A DNA stretch of 55,124 nt. It comes from Bacteroidales bacterium H5. GTDB taxonomy: Bacteria; Bacteroidota; Bacteroidia; Bacteroidales; Muribaculaceae. Shown here piece after piece: positions 6,491 to 14,955 of the stretch (its first letter is position 1; each line of letters begins with the position of its first letter). A program made the translations under genes and the position numbers. The notes below the pieces were generated by a model. The model was not told the origin of the DNA and ran no database searches. It was given only the letters and a program-made list of their open reading frames with translations. Location of the stretch: contig DAAQ01000034.1 of the NCBI GenBank assembly GCA_001701225.1, forward strand, positions 1 through 55,124, given 5' to 3'.

Positions 6491-9150
6491 TGAAGCGAAC
6501 ACCTTCCGTCCTTTCACATATCCTGCCCGTCATCGTCGGGCTGCTGCTCGTGTCGGCGCGTCCGGCCTCGGCGCAGACACCCTCAGATACCGTCATCAAC
6601 CCGACGGTGATATTCACGGGCTTGCCCAAGACATACGAGATTGCCGGCATCCGCATCGTGGGAGCCGACAACTATGAGGAGAAGAATATCCTGTCGTATG
6701 CCGGCCTCAAGGTCGGTGACCGCATACCTATCCCGGGACAGGACCTCACGGATGCCGCAAAGCGCCTGTGGCGTCAGGGCCTCTTCTCGAACGTGCAGAT
6801 CACCGTCGACAAGACCGCCGGAAACAAGGCATGGCTCTGCCTGAACCTGCGTCAGCAGCCCCGCATGGCCGAGCTGCGCTATCACGGCATCAAGAAGAGC
6901 GAGCAGAAAGACCTCGACGATGCCCTGCAGCTCCATCCCGGCAGCCAGATAACCCAGAATATCGTGAACCGCGCCAAGCAGATCATCGAGAAATACTATT
7001 CGGCCAAGGGATTCGGCAATGCCGTGGTCGACATCACGCAGATGGAGTCGCTGTCGGCCCCGAACGAGGTGATACTCAATGTCGATGTCGACAAGAACGA
7101 CAAGGTGAAGGTGCACAAGATATATATCGACGGCAACGAGGTGCTGTCTGACAACCAGCTGCAGCGCGCCATGAAGAAGACCAACGAGAAGGGCAAGCTG
7201 CTCAACCTGTTCCGCCAGAAGAAATTTGTCGAGAGCGACTATCAGGATGACCTCGCACGCATCATCCAGAAATATAACGAAAAGGGATACCGTGACGCCG
7301 TCATCGTGAGTGATTCTGTAGTACCTTACGACGAGAAGAACGTCGACGTCTTCATCACCGTTGACGAGGGCAAGAAGTATTTCATCAACGACATCACATG
7401 GGTAGGCAACACCGTCTATCCCACAGAACTTCTGCAGGAGGTGCTCGGCATCGACAAGGGTGACGTCTACAACCAGAAGCTGCTCAACAAGCGTACTCTC
7501 GAGGATGACGACGCCATCTCGAACTACTACATGGACCGCGGCTATCTGTTCTTCACGCTGCTACCCATAGAGAAGAATGTCAACGGCGACTCGATTGACC
7601 TTGAGATGCGTATCATAGAGGGCCCGCAGGCGCGCATCAACAACGTCATCATCAATGGCAACGACCGCCTGTACGAGAAGGTCATCCGCCGCGAGCTGCG
7701 CGTCAAGCCGGGTGCGCTCTTCTCCAAGACCGACCTAATGCGTTCGGCCCGCGAGATTGCCACCACCGGGCATTTTGACCCCGAGAACATGGACATCCGT
7801 CCCGAGCCCAACGAGGAGGACGGCACGGTCGACATCCTCTTCAACCTCGCGTCAAAGAACAATGACCAGTTCGAGTTCTCGATGGGCTGGGGCCAGACCG
7901 GCATCATCGGCAAGGTGGCCATCAAATTCACCAACTTCTCTATCAAGAACCTCTTCTATCCCAACTCATACAAGGGCCTCATCCCCCAGGGCGAGGGACA
8001 GCAGTTCACCATATCCGCCCAGACCAACGCCCGCTACTATCAGGCATACTCTGTGTCGTTCCTTGACCCGTGGTTCGGCGGCAAACGACCCAACCAGCTC
8101 TCTGTATCTGCCTACTACAGCCGCCAGACCGGCGTGAACTCGTCGTATTACGGACGCCGCTATATGAACAGCCTCTATAACGGCTATGGCTACGGATACG
8201 GTTACGGCTATGGTTATGGATACGGCAACGGTTATAACGACTATTACAACAACTCGTACGAGGACTCTTACGACCCCAACAAGTATCTGCAGATGCTCGG
8301 CGTTAACGTAGGCTTCGGCAAGCGTCTCAGCTGGCCCGACGACTATTTCACCTTCAACGCCGACCTGGGCTATACCTGGTATCATGTCAAGAACTGGGCC
8401 TATCTGCTCAATATGCAGAACGGTACGTCAAACTCGCTCGTGCTCGGCCTGACACTGGCGCGCAACTCGATAGACAACCCGCAGTACACCCGTAGCGGCT
8501 CAAGCTTCTCGCTGAGCTTACAGCTCACCCCGCCCGCCTCATTGTTCGGCAAGAAGGACTGGAAGAAGCTTGCGGGCGAGAACACCGACGAGGCACATCG
8601 GCAGCTCTACCATTGGGTCGAGTACTGGAAGCTCAAGTTCCTCTCGCGCACCTACACCCCGCTCAACAGTGTGGACAGCAAATATACCCTCGTGCTGATG
8701 ACCCGTGCCGACATCGGTCTGCTCGGCTCGTATAACCGCTATCTCAAGTCCCCCTACGAGACATTCTATGTCGGTGGCGACGGCATGTCGGGGTCGTACA
8801 CCTATGCACAGGAGACCATCGCCCTGCGCGGATATGACAACGGCCAGTTCACCCCCTACTATGAGGGTGGCGGCAGGGCCTATACACGATTCGGTGTCGA
8901 GCTCCATTTCCCCTTCCTGCTGCAGCCCTCGACCACCATCTACGGTCTGGCATTTGCCGAGGGTGGTAACGCCTGGAGCGACATCAAGGATTTCTCGCCG
9001 TTCGACATCAAGCGTTCGGCCGGAGCCGGCGTGCGCATCTTCCTCCCCATGGTGGGCATGATGGGTATCGACTGGGCATACGGTTTCGACAAGGTGAACG
9101 GAGAGAAGGGCGGCTCGCATTTCCATTTCATTCTGGGTCAGGAATTCTGA
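6487..9150 (+). CDS. bamA: Outer-membrane protein assembly factor BamA
   Basis: An 887-residue Omp85 protein: signal peptide ending PASAQ, about five POTRA domains (residues about 40-440; IAGIRIVGADNYEEKNILSYAGLKVGD, VHKIYIDGNEVLSDNQL, INDITWVGNTVYPTELL, INNVIINGNDRLYEKVIRRELRVKPG), then a C-terminal beta barrel ending in FHFILGQEF. It folds outer-membrane proteins. The barrel has an unusual loop at about residues 566-600 with a run of alternating Gly and Tyr followed by Asn/Asp/Tyr. The first codons overlap uppS, and two Skp/OmpH chaperone genes follow, a functionally coherent set. Confidence 0.96.
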   Translation: MMKRTPSVLSHILPVIVGLLLVSARPASAQTPSDTVINPTVIFTGLPKTYEIAGIRIVGADNYEEKNILSYAGLKVGDRIPIPGQDLTDAAKRLWRQGLFSNVQITVDKTAGNKAWLCLNLRQQPRMAELRYHGIKKSEQKDLDDALQLHPGSQITQNIVNRAKQIIEKYYSAKGFGNAVVDITQMESLSAPNEVILNVDVDKNDKVKVHKIYIDGNEVLSDNQLQRAMKKTNEKGKLLNLFRQKKFVESDYQDDLARIIQKYNEKGYRDAVIVSDSVVPYDEKNVDVFITVDEGKKYFINDITWVGNTVYPTELLQEVLGIDKGDVYNQKLLNKRTLEDDDAISNYYMDRGYLFFTLLPIEKNVNGDSIDLEMRIIEGPQARINNVIINGNDRLYEKVIRRELRVKPGALFSKTDLMRSAREIATTGHFDPENMDIRPEPNEEDGTVDILFNLASKNNDQFEFSMGWGQTGIIGKVAIKFTNFSIKNLFYPNSYKGLIPQGEGQQFTISAQTNARYYQAYSVSFLDPWFGGKRPNQLSVSAYYSRQTGVNSSYYGRRYMNSLYNGYGYGYGYGYGYGYGNGYNDYYNNSYEDSYDPNKYLQMLGVNVGFGKRLSWPDDYFTFNADLGYTWYHVKNWAYLLNMQNGTSNSLVLGLTLARNSIDNPQYTRSGSSFSLSLQLTPPASLFGKKDWKKLAGENTDEAHRQLYHWVEYWKLKFLSRTYTPLNSVDSKYTLVLMTRADIGLLGSYNRYLKSPYETFYVGGDGMSGSYTYAQETIALRGYDNGQFTPYYEGGGRAYTRFGVELHFPFLLQPSTTIYGLAFAEGGNAWSDIKDFSPFDIKRSAGAGVRIFLPMVGMMGIDWAYGFDKVNGEKGGSHFHFILGQEF

Positions 9151-9233
9151 TGCCGTTAAACTTTTCGGCTTCCCGGATGTCTTAACAGATATAGGAACAG
9201 TTTTAAAACCAAATACTCTCAACTCACGCATAG

Positions 9234-9749
9234 ATGAAAAAGCTATTCATAACCCTCGCCGTCATGGTGTGCGGATGGCTCGGAGCCTCCGCCCAGAAGT
9301 TCGCCCTCGTCGACATGGACTACATACTCTCGTCGATACCCTCGTACGAGATGGCCAACGAGCAGCTGAACCAGCTCTCGCTGCGCTGGCAGAAAGAGGT
9401 CGAGGGGGTGGCCAAGGAGGCCGAGACCCTGTATAAGAACTATCAGAACGAGATGGTCTTCCTGACCGACGAGCAGAAGAAGAAGAAGGAAGAGGAGATC
9501 GTGGCCAAGGAGAAGAGCGCCGCCGAGCTGCGCCAGAAATATTTCGGGCCCGAGGGAGAGCTCTACAAGAAGCGCCAGTCGCTGATGAAGCCCATCCAGG
9601 ACGATGTGTACAATGCGGTCAAGAAGGTTTCCGAGGAGCGCGGATACCAGTGCATATTCGACCGTGCGTCGTCGGCAGACATCATATTCGCCTCACCGAG
9701 AATCGACGTATCCAACGAGGTCCTCGAAAAGTTAGGTTATTCCAAATAA
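9234..9749 (+). CDS. OmpH/Skp-family periplasmic chaperone (copy 1)
   Basis: A 171-residue protein with a signal peptide (MKKLFITLAVMVCGWLGASAQ) followed by a long charged helical region (about 50-120, ending EQKKKKEEEIVAKEK) between short beta elements (KFALVDMDYILSSIP and YQCIFDRASSADIIFASPRIDVSNEVL). This is the Skp jellyfish-like layout that carries unfolded outer-membrane proteins to BamA. It follows bamA by 83 bp. A second paralogue is directly downstream. Confidence 0.92.
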   Translation: MKKLFITLAVMVCGWLGASAQKFALVDMDYILSSIPSYEMANEQLNQLSLRWQKEVEGVAKEAETLYKNYQNEMVFLTDEQKKKKEEEIVAKEKSAAELRQKYFGPEGELYKKRQSLMKPIQDDVYNAVKKVSEERGYQCIFDRASSADIIFASPRIDVSNEVLEKLGYSK

Positions 9750-9755
9750 ATTGAG

Positions 9756-9763
9756 TATATTTG
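9756..9763 (+). promoter_or_regulatory. -7 box between the two ompH genes
   Basis: TATATTTG starts 6 bp after the first ompH stop and 33 bp before the second gene's preferred ATG. The second chaperone could therefore also be transcribed alone. Confidence 0.5.
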
Positions 9764-9795
9764 CACCTCATAAAACTAAACTTATCAAAACACCG

Positions 9796-10290
9796 ATGTT
9801 AAGAAGACTTTTAATCGCAATTCTGGTTGCTCTCCCCTTTAGCGTATTCGCGCAGAAATTCGCCATCATCGACACCCAGTCTCTAATGGAGTCAATGCCC
9901 GAGCTCAAGACAGCCAACGAGCAGCTTGAGGCTGCCAACAAGAAGTACGCCGAAGAGTTCAAGATGCTGCAGGAAGAGTTCCGCAAGAAATATGAGGAGT
10001 TCCAGGCCCTTGACCCCAGCACACTGCAGACCATCAAGGACCGCCGCATGCAGGAGATGCAGGAGCTCGACAACAAGATACAGCAGTTCCAGGCCACCGC
10101 TTCGCAGGATCTCCAGCGTCAGCAGCAGCAGCTCATGGCTCCCATCCAGGAGAAAGTGATGCAGGCTGTCCAGGCCGTCGGCGCCGAGGGTTCGTACACC
10201 TTCGTATTCGAGAAGGGCCAGGCCATCTATACAGGTTCTGATGTCGCCGACATCACCGCCGCCGTCAAGTCACGTCTCGGCATCCAGTAA
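9796..10290 (+). CDS. OmpH/Skp-family periplasmic chaperone (copy 2)
   Basis: 164 residues from the ATG at 9796; the upstream in-frame ATG region overlaps a -7 box and would spoil the signal peptide, so MLRRLLIAILVALPFSVFAQ is the likely start. After KFAIIDTQSLMESMPELKTANEQL comes a long coiled coil (about 35-115, glutamine-rich, QQFQATASQDLQRQQQQLMAPIQEK) and a C-terminal strand region. It is paralogous to the preceding gene in layout. Its role is periplasmic holdase for outer-membrane proteins, by family. Confidence 0.92.
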   Translation: MLRRLLIAILVALPFSVFAQKFAIIDTQSLMESMPELKTANEQLEAANKKYAEEFKMLQEEFRKKYEEFQALDPSTLQTIKDRRMQEMQELDNKIQQFQATASQDLQRQQQQLMAPIQEKVMQAVQAVGAEGSYTFVFEKGQAIYTGSDVADITAAVKSRLGIQ

Positions 10291-10317
10291 GCCGCCGCAG
10301 ACGCTACATAACCCCAT

Positions 10318-10356
10318 AAAGGCGTTCAGTCCGACATGATGGCTGGACGCCTTTTA
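10318..10356 (+). terminator. Intrinsic terminator after the ompH pair
   Basis: AAGGCGT and ACGCCTT arms with partly paired interior enclose a loop and run into TTTT. It marks the end of the uppS-bamA-ompH transcript before the LptF/G gene. Confidence 0.7.
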
Positions 10357-10408
10357 TGAATCAACCGTATCAACCAACCTTGCAAAACCTCACTCCGAAT
10401 ACCGTAAC

Positions 10409-12325
10409 GTGTTGCGCATAAAACGAATGGACCTGTTCATCCTGCAGAGCTTCCTGCCTCTGTTCCTGATGACGTTCTGCATCTGCCTCTTCATAGTGCT
10501 GATGCAGTTCCTGTGGCGTTACATCGACGAGATGGTGGGCAAGGGACTCGGGGTCGATGTGCTGGGCGAGCTGTTCTTCTATGCCGCCATGACATTTGTG
10601 CCGATGGCATTGCCTCTGGCGATACTGCTGGCGTCGCTGATGATATTCGGCAATCTGGGCGAGAATTTCGAGCTCACGGCCATGAAGGCGTCGGGCATAT
10701 CGCTGCTCCGCACCATGGCACCCCTCACTATCCTCATGGTGTTCATCGCCATCGGGGCGTTCTTCTTCCAGAACAATGTGCTGCCCGTGGCGCAGACCAA
10801 GATGTGGACCCTGCTCTACTCGGTGCGTCAGAAGACCCCCGAGGTCGAGATTCCCGAAGGGGTGTTCTATGACCAGATTCCCGGTTACAACCTGTTTGTC
10901 GAGAAGAAAGACCGCGAGACCGGTGTGCTCTATGACATGATGATATATGACGTGTCGCGCGGATTTGAGAACTCGTCGATTATCCTGGCTGACTCTGGCA
11001 AAATGTCAATCACCCCCGACAAGACAAGGCTCTTCCTTCAGCTGTGGTCGGGCGAGTCGTTCGAGAACCTGAAAGATGCCGGGGCGCAGATGAGGAACGT
11101 GCCATACCGCCGCGAGTCTTTCACGACCAAGGAGATCATGGTCAAGTTTGACGCCAATTTCAACCGCATGGACGAGCAGGGGATGCGCAACCAGTATGTG
11201 GGCAAGAACATGGCCGAGCTGCAGGCCACCATCGACTCGGTGGGTGCCGTCGCCGACTCGGCGGCACATGCATACGGCACCACGCTGAGGATGCAGTCGC
11301 TGCTGAAGTCCGAGCCATACGAGACCTACCGTCCGTCGACCTCGGTCCCTGCGGTGCAGAGGCTCAAGCCCGATGTCGCCGTGGCAAAGCCGCTCAATGT
11401 CGACTCGCTGATGCGCGGTGCGTCGTCGGGCACAGAGCTCAACTATCTCAATCAGGCTCTCGGCAAGGCGCAGAGGGCCAAGCAGGAGTATGAGTTCCGT
11501 GCACTGCAGCAGGCCGACGAGCTCAAGACCATACGCCGCCATGCCATAGAGCTGCAGAAGAAATTCACCCTCTCGTTCGCGTGCATCATATTCTTCTTTA
11601 TCGGTGCTCCTCTTGGTGCCATCATCCGCAAGGGTGGTCTGGGCACGCCGCTGGTCATCTCGGTATTCCTGTTCATATTCTACTATATCATAGACAACAT
11701 GGGCTACAAGATGGCCCGCGACGGAAAGATACCCGTATGGGAGGGTATGTGGCTCAGTGCAGCCGTACTGTTGCCTCTCGGCGTGTTCTTCACCTATAAG
11801 GCTGTCAACGACTCGGCGGTGTTCAACAAGGACGCCTACATGAATTTCTTCCGCAAATTCTTCGGTGTGAGCGAGGTGCGCAATGTCGAGATGAAGGAGG
11901 TTGTCATGGAGGATGTACGTCCGGCCATCGCCGTCGAGCGCCTGCGCCATCTTCAGGACGAGGTCGCGGCCTATCTGGCTGACAATCCAGCGTCACAGTC
12001 ATACGCGGCATACTGGCTCAGGGGCTATGACCGCCCGGCTCTCCATGCCCTGCGCGAGGATATGGAACAGCTCATAGACCGCCTGTCAAACTCGCGCGAC
12101 AAGATGGTCATCAATACACTCATGGATATTCCCGTGATACGCTCGCTATGGTTCATCAGCCCGTGCCACAAGGTGTGGCTGTCGCGTGTCATGATAGTAT
12201 TTTTCCCCATAGGTGTGCCTGTCTGGCTATATGGGCGGTACACCCAGCGCCGTCTGCGTGCCGAGCTCGAGACGGTGAGCACGGTGGCCGGGCGCATCAT
12301 CAACCTCATCAATCCACAAAGCTAA
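10409..12325 (+). CDS. LptF/LptG-family permease of the LPS export ABC transporter
   Basis: A 638-residue YjgP/YjgQ-family protein. N-terminal membrane helices (FILQSFLPLFLMTFCICLFIVLMQFLWRYIDEMVGKGL; AAMTFVPMALPLAILLASLMIFGNLGE), a periplasmic jellyroll (about 130-390), then C-terminal helices (FTLSFACIIFFFIGAPLGAIIRKGGLG). It is far longer than the roughly 360 residues of enterobacterial LptF/G, with an added cytoplasmic stretch of about 120 residues and a final membrane segment. GTG 10409 is the likely start; TTG 10412 and ATG 10427 are alternatives. It moves LPS from the inner membrane to the Lpt bridge with LptB, which is not in the window. Its placement after bamA/ompH fits envelope assembly. 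Confidence 0.9.
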   Translation: MLRIKRMDLFILQSFLPLFLMTFCICLFIVLMQFLWRYIDEMVGKGLGVDVLGELFFYAAMTFVPMALPLAILLASLMIFGNLGENFELTAMKASGISLLRTMAPLTILMVFIAIGAFFFQNNVLPVAQTKMWTLLYSVRQKTPEVEIPEGVFYDQIPGYNLFVEKKDRETGVLYDMMIYDVSRGFENSSIILADSGKMSITPDKTRLFLQLWSGESFENLKDAGAQMRNVPYRRESFTTKEIMVKFDANFNRMDEQGMRNQYVGKNMAELQATIDSVGAVADSAAHAYGTTLRMQSLLKSEPYETYRPSTSVPAVQRLKPDVAVAKPLNVDSLMRGASSGTELNYLNQALGKAQRAKQEYEFRALQQADELKTIRRHAIELQKKFTLSFACIIFFFIGAPLGAIIRKGGLGTPLVISVFLFIFYYIIDNMGYKMARDGKIPVWEGMWLSAAVLLPLGVFFTYKAVNDSAVFNKDAYMNFFRKFFGVSEVRNVEMKEVVMEDVRPAIAVERLRHLQDEVAAYLADNPASQSYAAYWLRGYDRPALHALREDMEQLIDRLSNSRDKMVINTLMDIPVIRSLWFISPCHKVWLSRVMIVFFPIGVPVWLYGRYTQRRLRAELETVSTVAGRIINLINPQS

Positions 12326-12337
12326 TCAAGACCGATT

Positions 12338-13546
12338 ATGGAAAATATAAAGCTTGACACCATCGCCGAGGCTATCGAAGATTTCCGCCAAGGCAAGTTC
12401 GTGATCGTTGTCGACGACGAGGACCGCGAGAATGAGGGTGACCTCATCATCGCTGCCGAGAAAGTCACTCCCGACCATGTCAATTTCATGATCACCAACG
12501 CGCGCGGCGAGCTCTGTGCGCCCCTCACCATCAGCCGTTGCGAGCAGCTTGAGCTCGGGCATCAGGTGGCCGACAATACCTCGATGCTCGGAACTCCGTT
12601 CACCGTGACCGTTGACCTGCTGCCCGGCTGTACCACGGGTGTCTCGGCCCACGACCGTGCCGCCACGATAAACGCTCTTGCCGATCCGTCGCGCAAGCCC
12701 TCGGATTTCGGACGTCCCGGCCATGTGCACCCCCTCTATGCCCAGGATGCCGGTGTGCTGCGCCGTGCGGGGCACACCGAGGCTGCCATCGACCTTGCGC
12801 GCCTCGCCGGGCTCAATCCCGCGGCCTCGCTCATCGAGATACTCAATCCCGACGGCACCATGGCACGTCTGCCGCAGTTGCGCGAGCGTGCCGACCAGTG
12901 GGGACTCAAGCTCATATCCATACGCGACCTCATAGCCTACCGTCTGGCCACAGAGAGCCTTGTCGAGGAGGGTGTCGAGGTCGACATGCCCACTGCCTAC
13001 GGACATTTCCGGCTTATTCCCTTCCGCCAGAAGAGCAACGGGCTCGAACATATCGCGCTCATCAAGGGTGAGATCACACCCGAAGAGCCTGTGCTCGTCA
13101 GGGTACACTCGTCGTGTGCCACAGGCGACATATTCGGCTCGATGCGTTGCGACTGCGGCGAGCAGTTGCACAAGGCGATGGAGATGATTGAGAAGGAGGG
13201 TAAGGGCGTCGTACTCTACCTGAACCAGGAGGGGCGCGGCATCGGCCTGATGGAGAAGATAAAAGCCTATAAGCTGCAGGAGGAGGGCCTTGATACCGTG
13301 GACGCCAACCTTCATCTCGGCCACAAGGCAGACGAGCGCGACTATGGCGTGGGTGCGCAGATACTGCATATGCTCGGTGTTGAGAAGATGCGCCTGATGA
13401 CCAACAATCCCGTCAAGCGCAGGGGGCTCGAGGGATTCGGCCTCGAGGTGGTCGAGAATGTGCCCATCGAGATACCGGCAAACCAGTATAACCGGCGCTA
13501 TATGCTCACCAAACAGGAGCGCATGGGGCATAGGCTGCATATGTGA
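12338..13546 (+). CDS. ribBA: RibBA: DHBP synthase / GTP cyclohydrolase II
   Basis: A 402-residue bifunctional riboflavin enzyme. Residues 1-200 are 3,4-dihydroxy-2-butanone-4-phosphate synthase (VVDDEDRENEGDLI, residues about 24-37; TTGVSAHDRAAT). Residues about 205-402 are GTP cyclohydrolase II (VRVHSSCATGDIFGSMRCDCGEQ with the zinc cysteines; YLNQEGRGIGL; RLMTNNP). It supplies both starting blocks for riboflavin. It begins 12 bp after the LptF/G stop, so co-transcription is likely. No FMN riboswitch is visible upstream. Confidence 0.97.
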   Translation: MENIKLDTIAEAIEDFRQGKFVIVVDDEDRENEGDLIIAAEKVTPDHVNFMITNARGELCAPLTISRCEQLELGHQVADNTSMLGTPFTVTVDLLPGCTTGVSAHDRAATINALADPSRKPSDFGRPGHVHPLYAQDAGVLRRAGHTEAAIDLARLAGLNPAASLIEILNPDGTMARLPQLRERADQWGLKLISIRDLIAYRLATESLVEEGVEVDMPTAYGHFRLIPFRQKSNGLEHIALIKGEITPEEPVLVRVHSSCATGDIFGSMRCDCGEQLHKAMEMIEKEGKGVVLYLNQEGRGIGLMEKIKAYKLQEEGLDTVDANLHLGHKADERDYGVGAQILHMLGVEKMRLMTNNPVKRRGLEGFGLEVVENVPIEIPANQYNRRYMLTKQERMGHRLHM

Positions 13547-13569
13547 TCTCCCGAACTTTATCCGCCATA

Positions 13570-13608
13570 CGGGCGTTGTATTGACATAATCACGTCAATC
13601 AACGCCCG
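13570..13608 (+). promoter_or_regulatory. Long hairpin immediately before the MscS-type gene
   Basis: A stem of about 15 bp (13,570-13,585 with 13,594-13,608, one bulged T, 8-nt loop) ends 3 nt before the ATG at 13,612. It would cover the ribosome-binding region. It has no T-run, so it is a poor classical terminator. It may control translation of the channel or protect the ribBA 3' end. Confidence 0.55.
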
Positions 13609-13611
13609 CTT

Positions 13612-14955
13612 ATGCTTCTCAATGACATTATCCCGTCTCATACGGTGGCCCAGTGGCTGCTGTCCAATATCCATCGTTTTCTGGATTGGTTCGGGCTCGG
13701 CAGGGACAAGACCCTTGTCGAGATAATCTATGTCATCATCATCGTCGCTGTGGCGATGCTTGTGGGCATAACGCTGGCATATCTCATCAAGATCGCCATA
13801 CGCAAGGTGATACTGGTGCGCAATCCCGATGTGGCGCATACGCTGATAGAGCGTCATGTGCTGACGAGATGCAGCCATATAGTGCCCCCGCTGCTTGTGC
13901 TGGCCCTGCTGCCATTCGCCCTGACAGGCACGTCGTTGCTGAACACTGTCCTCTACAGGGTCGCGCTTGTCTACACGGCCCTGACCATCTGCATGGCGCT
14001 GTGTTCGGTAAGCTCGTTCGCATGGGTGCGCTTTGAGGAGAAACGCAATACCCGCAACCTCCCCCTGCGCGGCATACTCGACACCGTACTCGGCATAATA
14101 TGGGTTGTCACCGTAATTATCTGTGTAGCCATCATCGTAGACAAGTCTCCTGCGGTGCTTCTGGGCGGCCTCGGCGCGTTTGCCGCCGTGCTGATGCTGG
14201 TATTCAAGGACAGCATACTCGGTCTTGTCGGCGGCATACAGCTCGCGCAGAACGATATGCTCCATGTCGGAGACTGGATTGTGGTGCCCTCGTCAATAGC
14301 CAACGGCATCGTAATAGACGCCTCGCTCACCACCATCAAGGTACAGAACTGGGACAACACCATCGTCACCATACCTCCCTATACCCTCATCTCCGGCTCG
14401 TTCCAGAACTGGAGGGGCATGAAGGACAGCGGGGTGCGACAGATAGCGCGCTCGATACTGTTCGACTCGTACAGCATCACCACGCTCGACAAGGATACGC
14501 TCGGCAGCGTGCTTGACAAATATCCCATCGTAAAGCCCTATGTCGACAAGCTCGAAGCGTCAGGCAAGAAGCTGGTGCCCGATCCGGGGCTGGCCACCGT
14601 CAACGGAACGGTCTCGACAAACATGGGCCTCTTCCGTGCCTACATGTGCCAGTGGCTCCTCGACAATCCCGGCATCTCGGGCGACAACCAGATACTGGTG
14701 CGCCTGATGCCGCCGACCGAGAACGGGGTGCCCCTGCAGATATGGTGCTTCACCTCGACCACGGCGTGGACCGCCTACGAGGCTATACAGAGCGACCTGT
14801 TCGAGCATATCATCGCCGTGGCTCCCGATTTCGGCCTCAGGATATTCAACGAGACCTCAGGGGCAGACGTCCTCACCATCGACTATAACTCAGACCGTCC
14901 GCTATCTCAGGGCGAGACCCCTGCACCTTCGGCGAGCCCCGTCAAGCCGTCGTGA
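13612..14955 (+). CDS. MscS-family mechanosensitive channel (YbdG-like)
   Basis: 447 residues. Several hydrophobic helices (LVEIIYVIIIVAVAMLVGITLAYL; IVPPLLVLALLPFAL; VLGIIWVVTVIICVAIIV) are followed by the conserved pore helix/beta domain (GGLGAFAAVLMLVFKDSILGLVGGIQLAQNDMLHVGDWI, then DNTIVTIPPYTLISGSFQNW), characteristic of MscS. Total length fits the YbdG/MscM-like subgroup. It releases solutes on hypo-osmotic shock. A strong hairpin abuts the start codon. The C-terminus overlaps the convergent metX by 14 bp. Confidence 0.93.
   Translation: MLLNDIIPSHTVAQWLLSNIHRFLDWFGLGRDKTLVEIIYVIIIVAVAMLVGITLAYLIKIAIRKVILVRNPDVAHTLIERHVLTRCSHIVPPLLVLALLPFALTGTSLLNTVLYRVALVYTALTICMALCSVSSFAWVRFEEKRNTRNLPLRGILDTVLGIIWVVTVIICVAIIVDKSPAVLLGGLGAFAAVLMLVFKDSILGLVGGIQLAQNDMLHVGDWIVVPSSIANGIVIDASLTTIKVQNWDNTIVTIPPYTLISGSFQNWRGMKDSGVRQIARSILFDSYSITTLDKDTLGSVLDKYPIVKPYVDKLEASGKKLVPDPGLATVNGTVSTNMGLFRAYMCQWLLDNPGISGDNQILVRLMPPTENGVPLQIWCFTSTTAWTAYEAIQSDLFEHIIAVAPDFGLRIFNETSGADVLTIDYNSDRPLSQGETPAPSASPVKPS

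Noticed and set aside
12326..13540. 404-codon open frame on the strand opposite ribBA
   Set aside because: It mirrors ribBA exactly, has no family-like motifs and is explained by high GC content, which removes stop codons from antisense frames.
14942..14955. Overlap of the MscS and metX coding ends as an antisense regulatory device
   Set aside because: A 14-bp tail-to-tail overlap is common packing of convergent genes and does not by itself suggest regulation.
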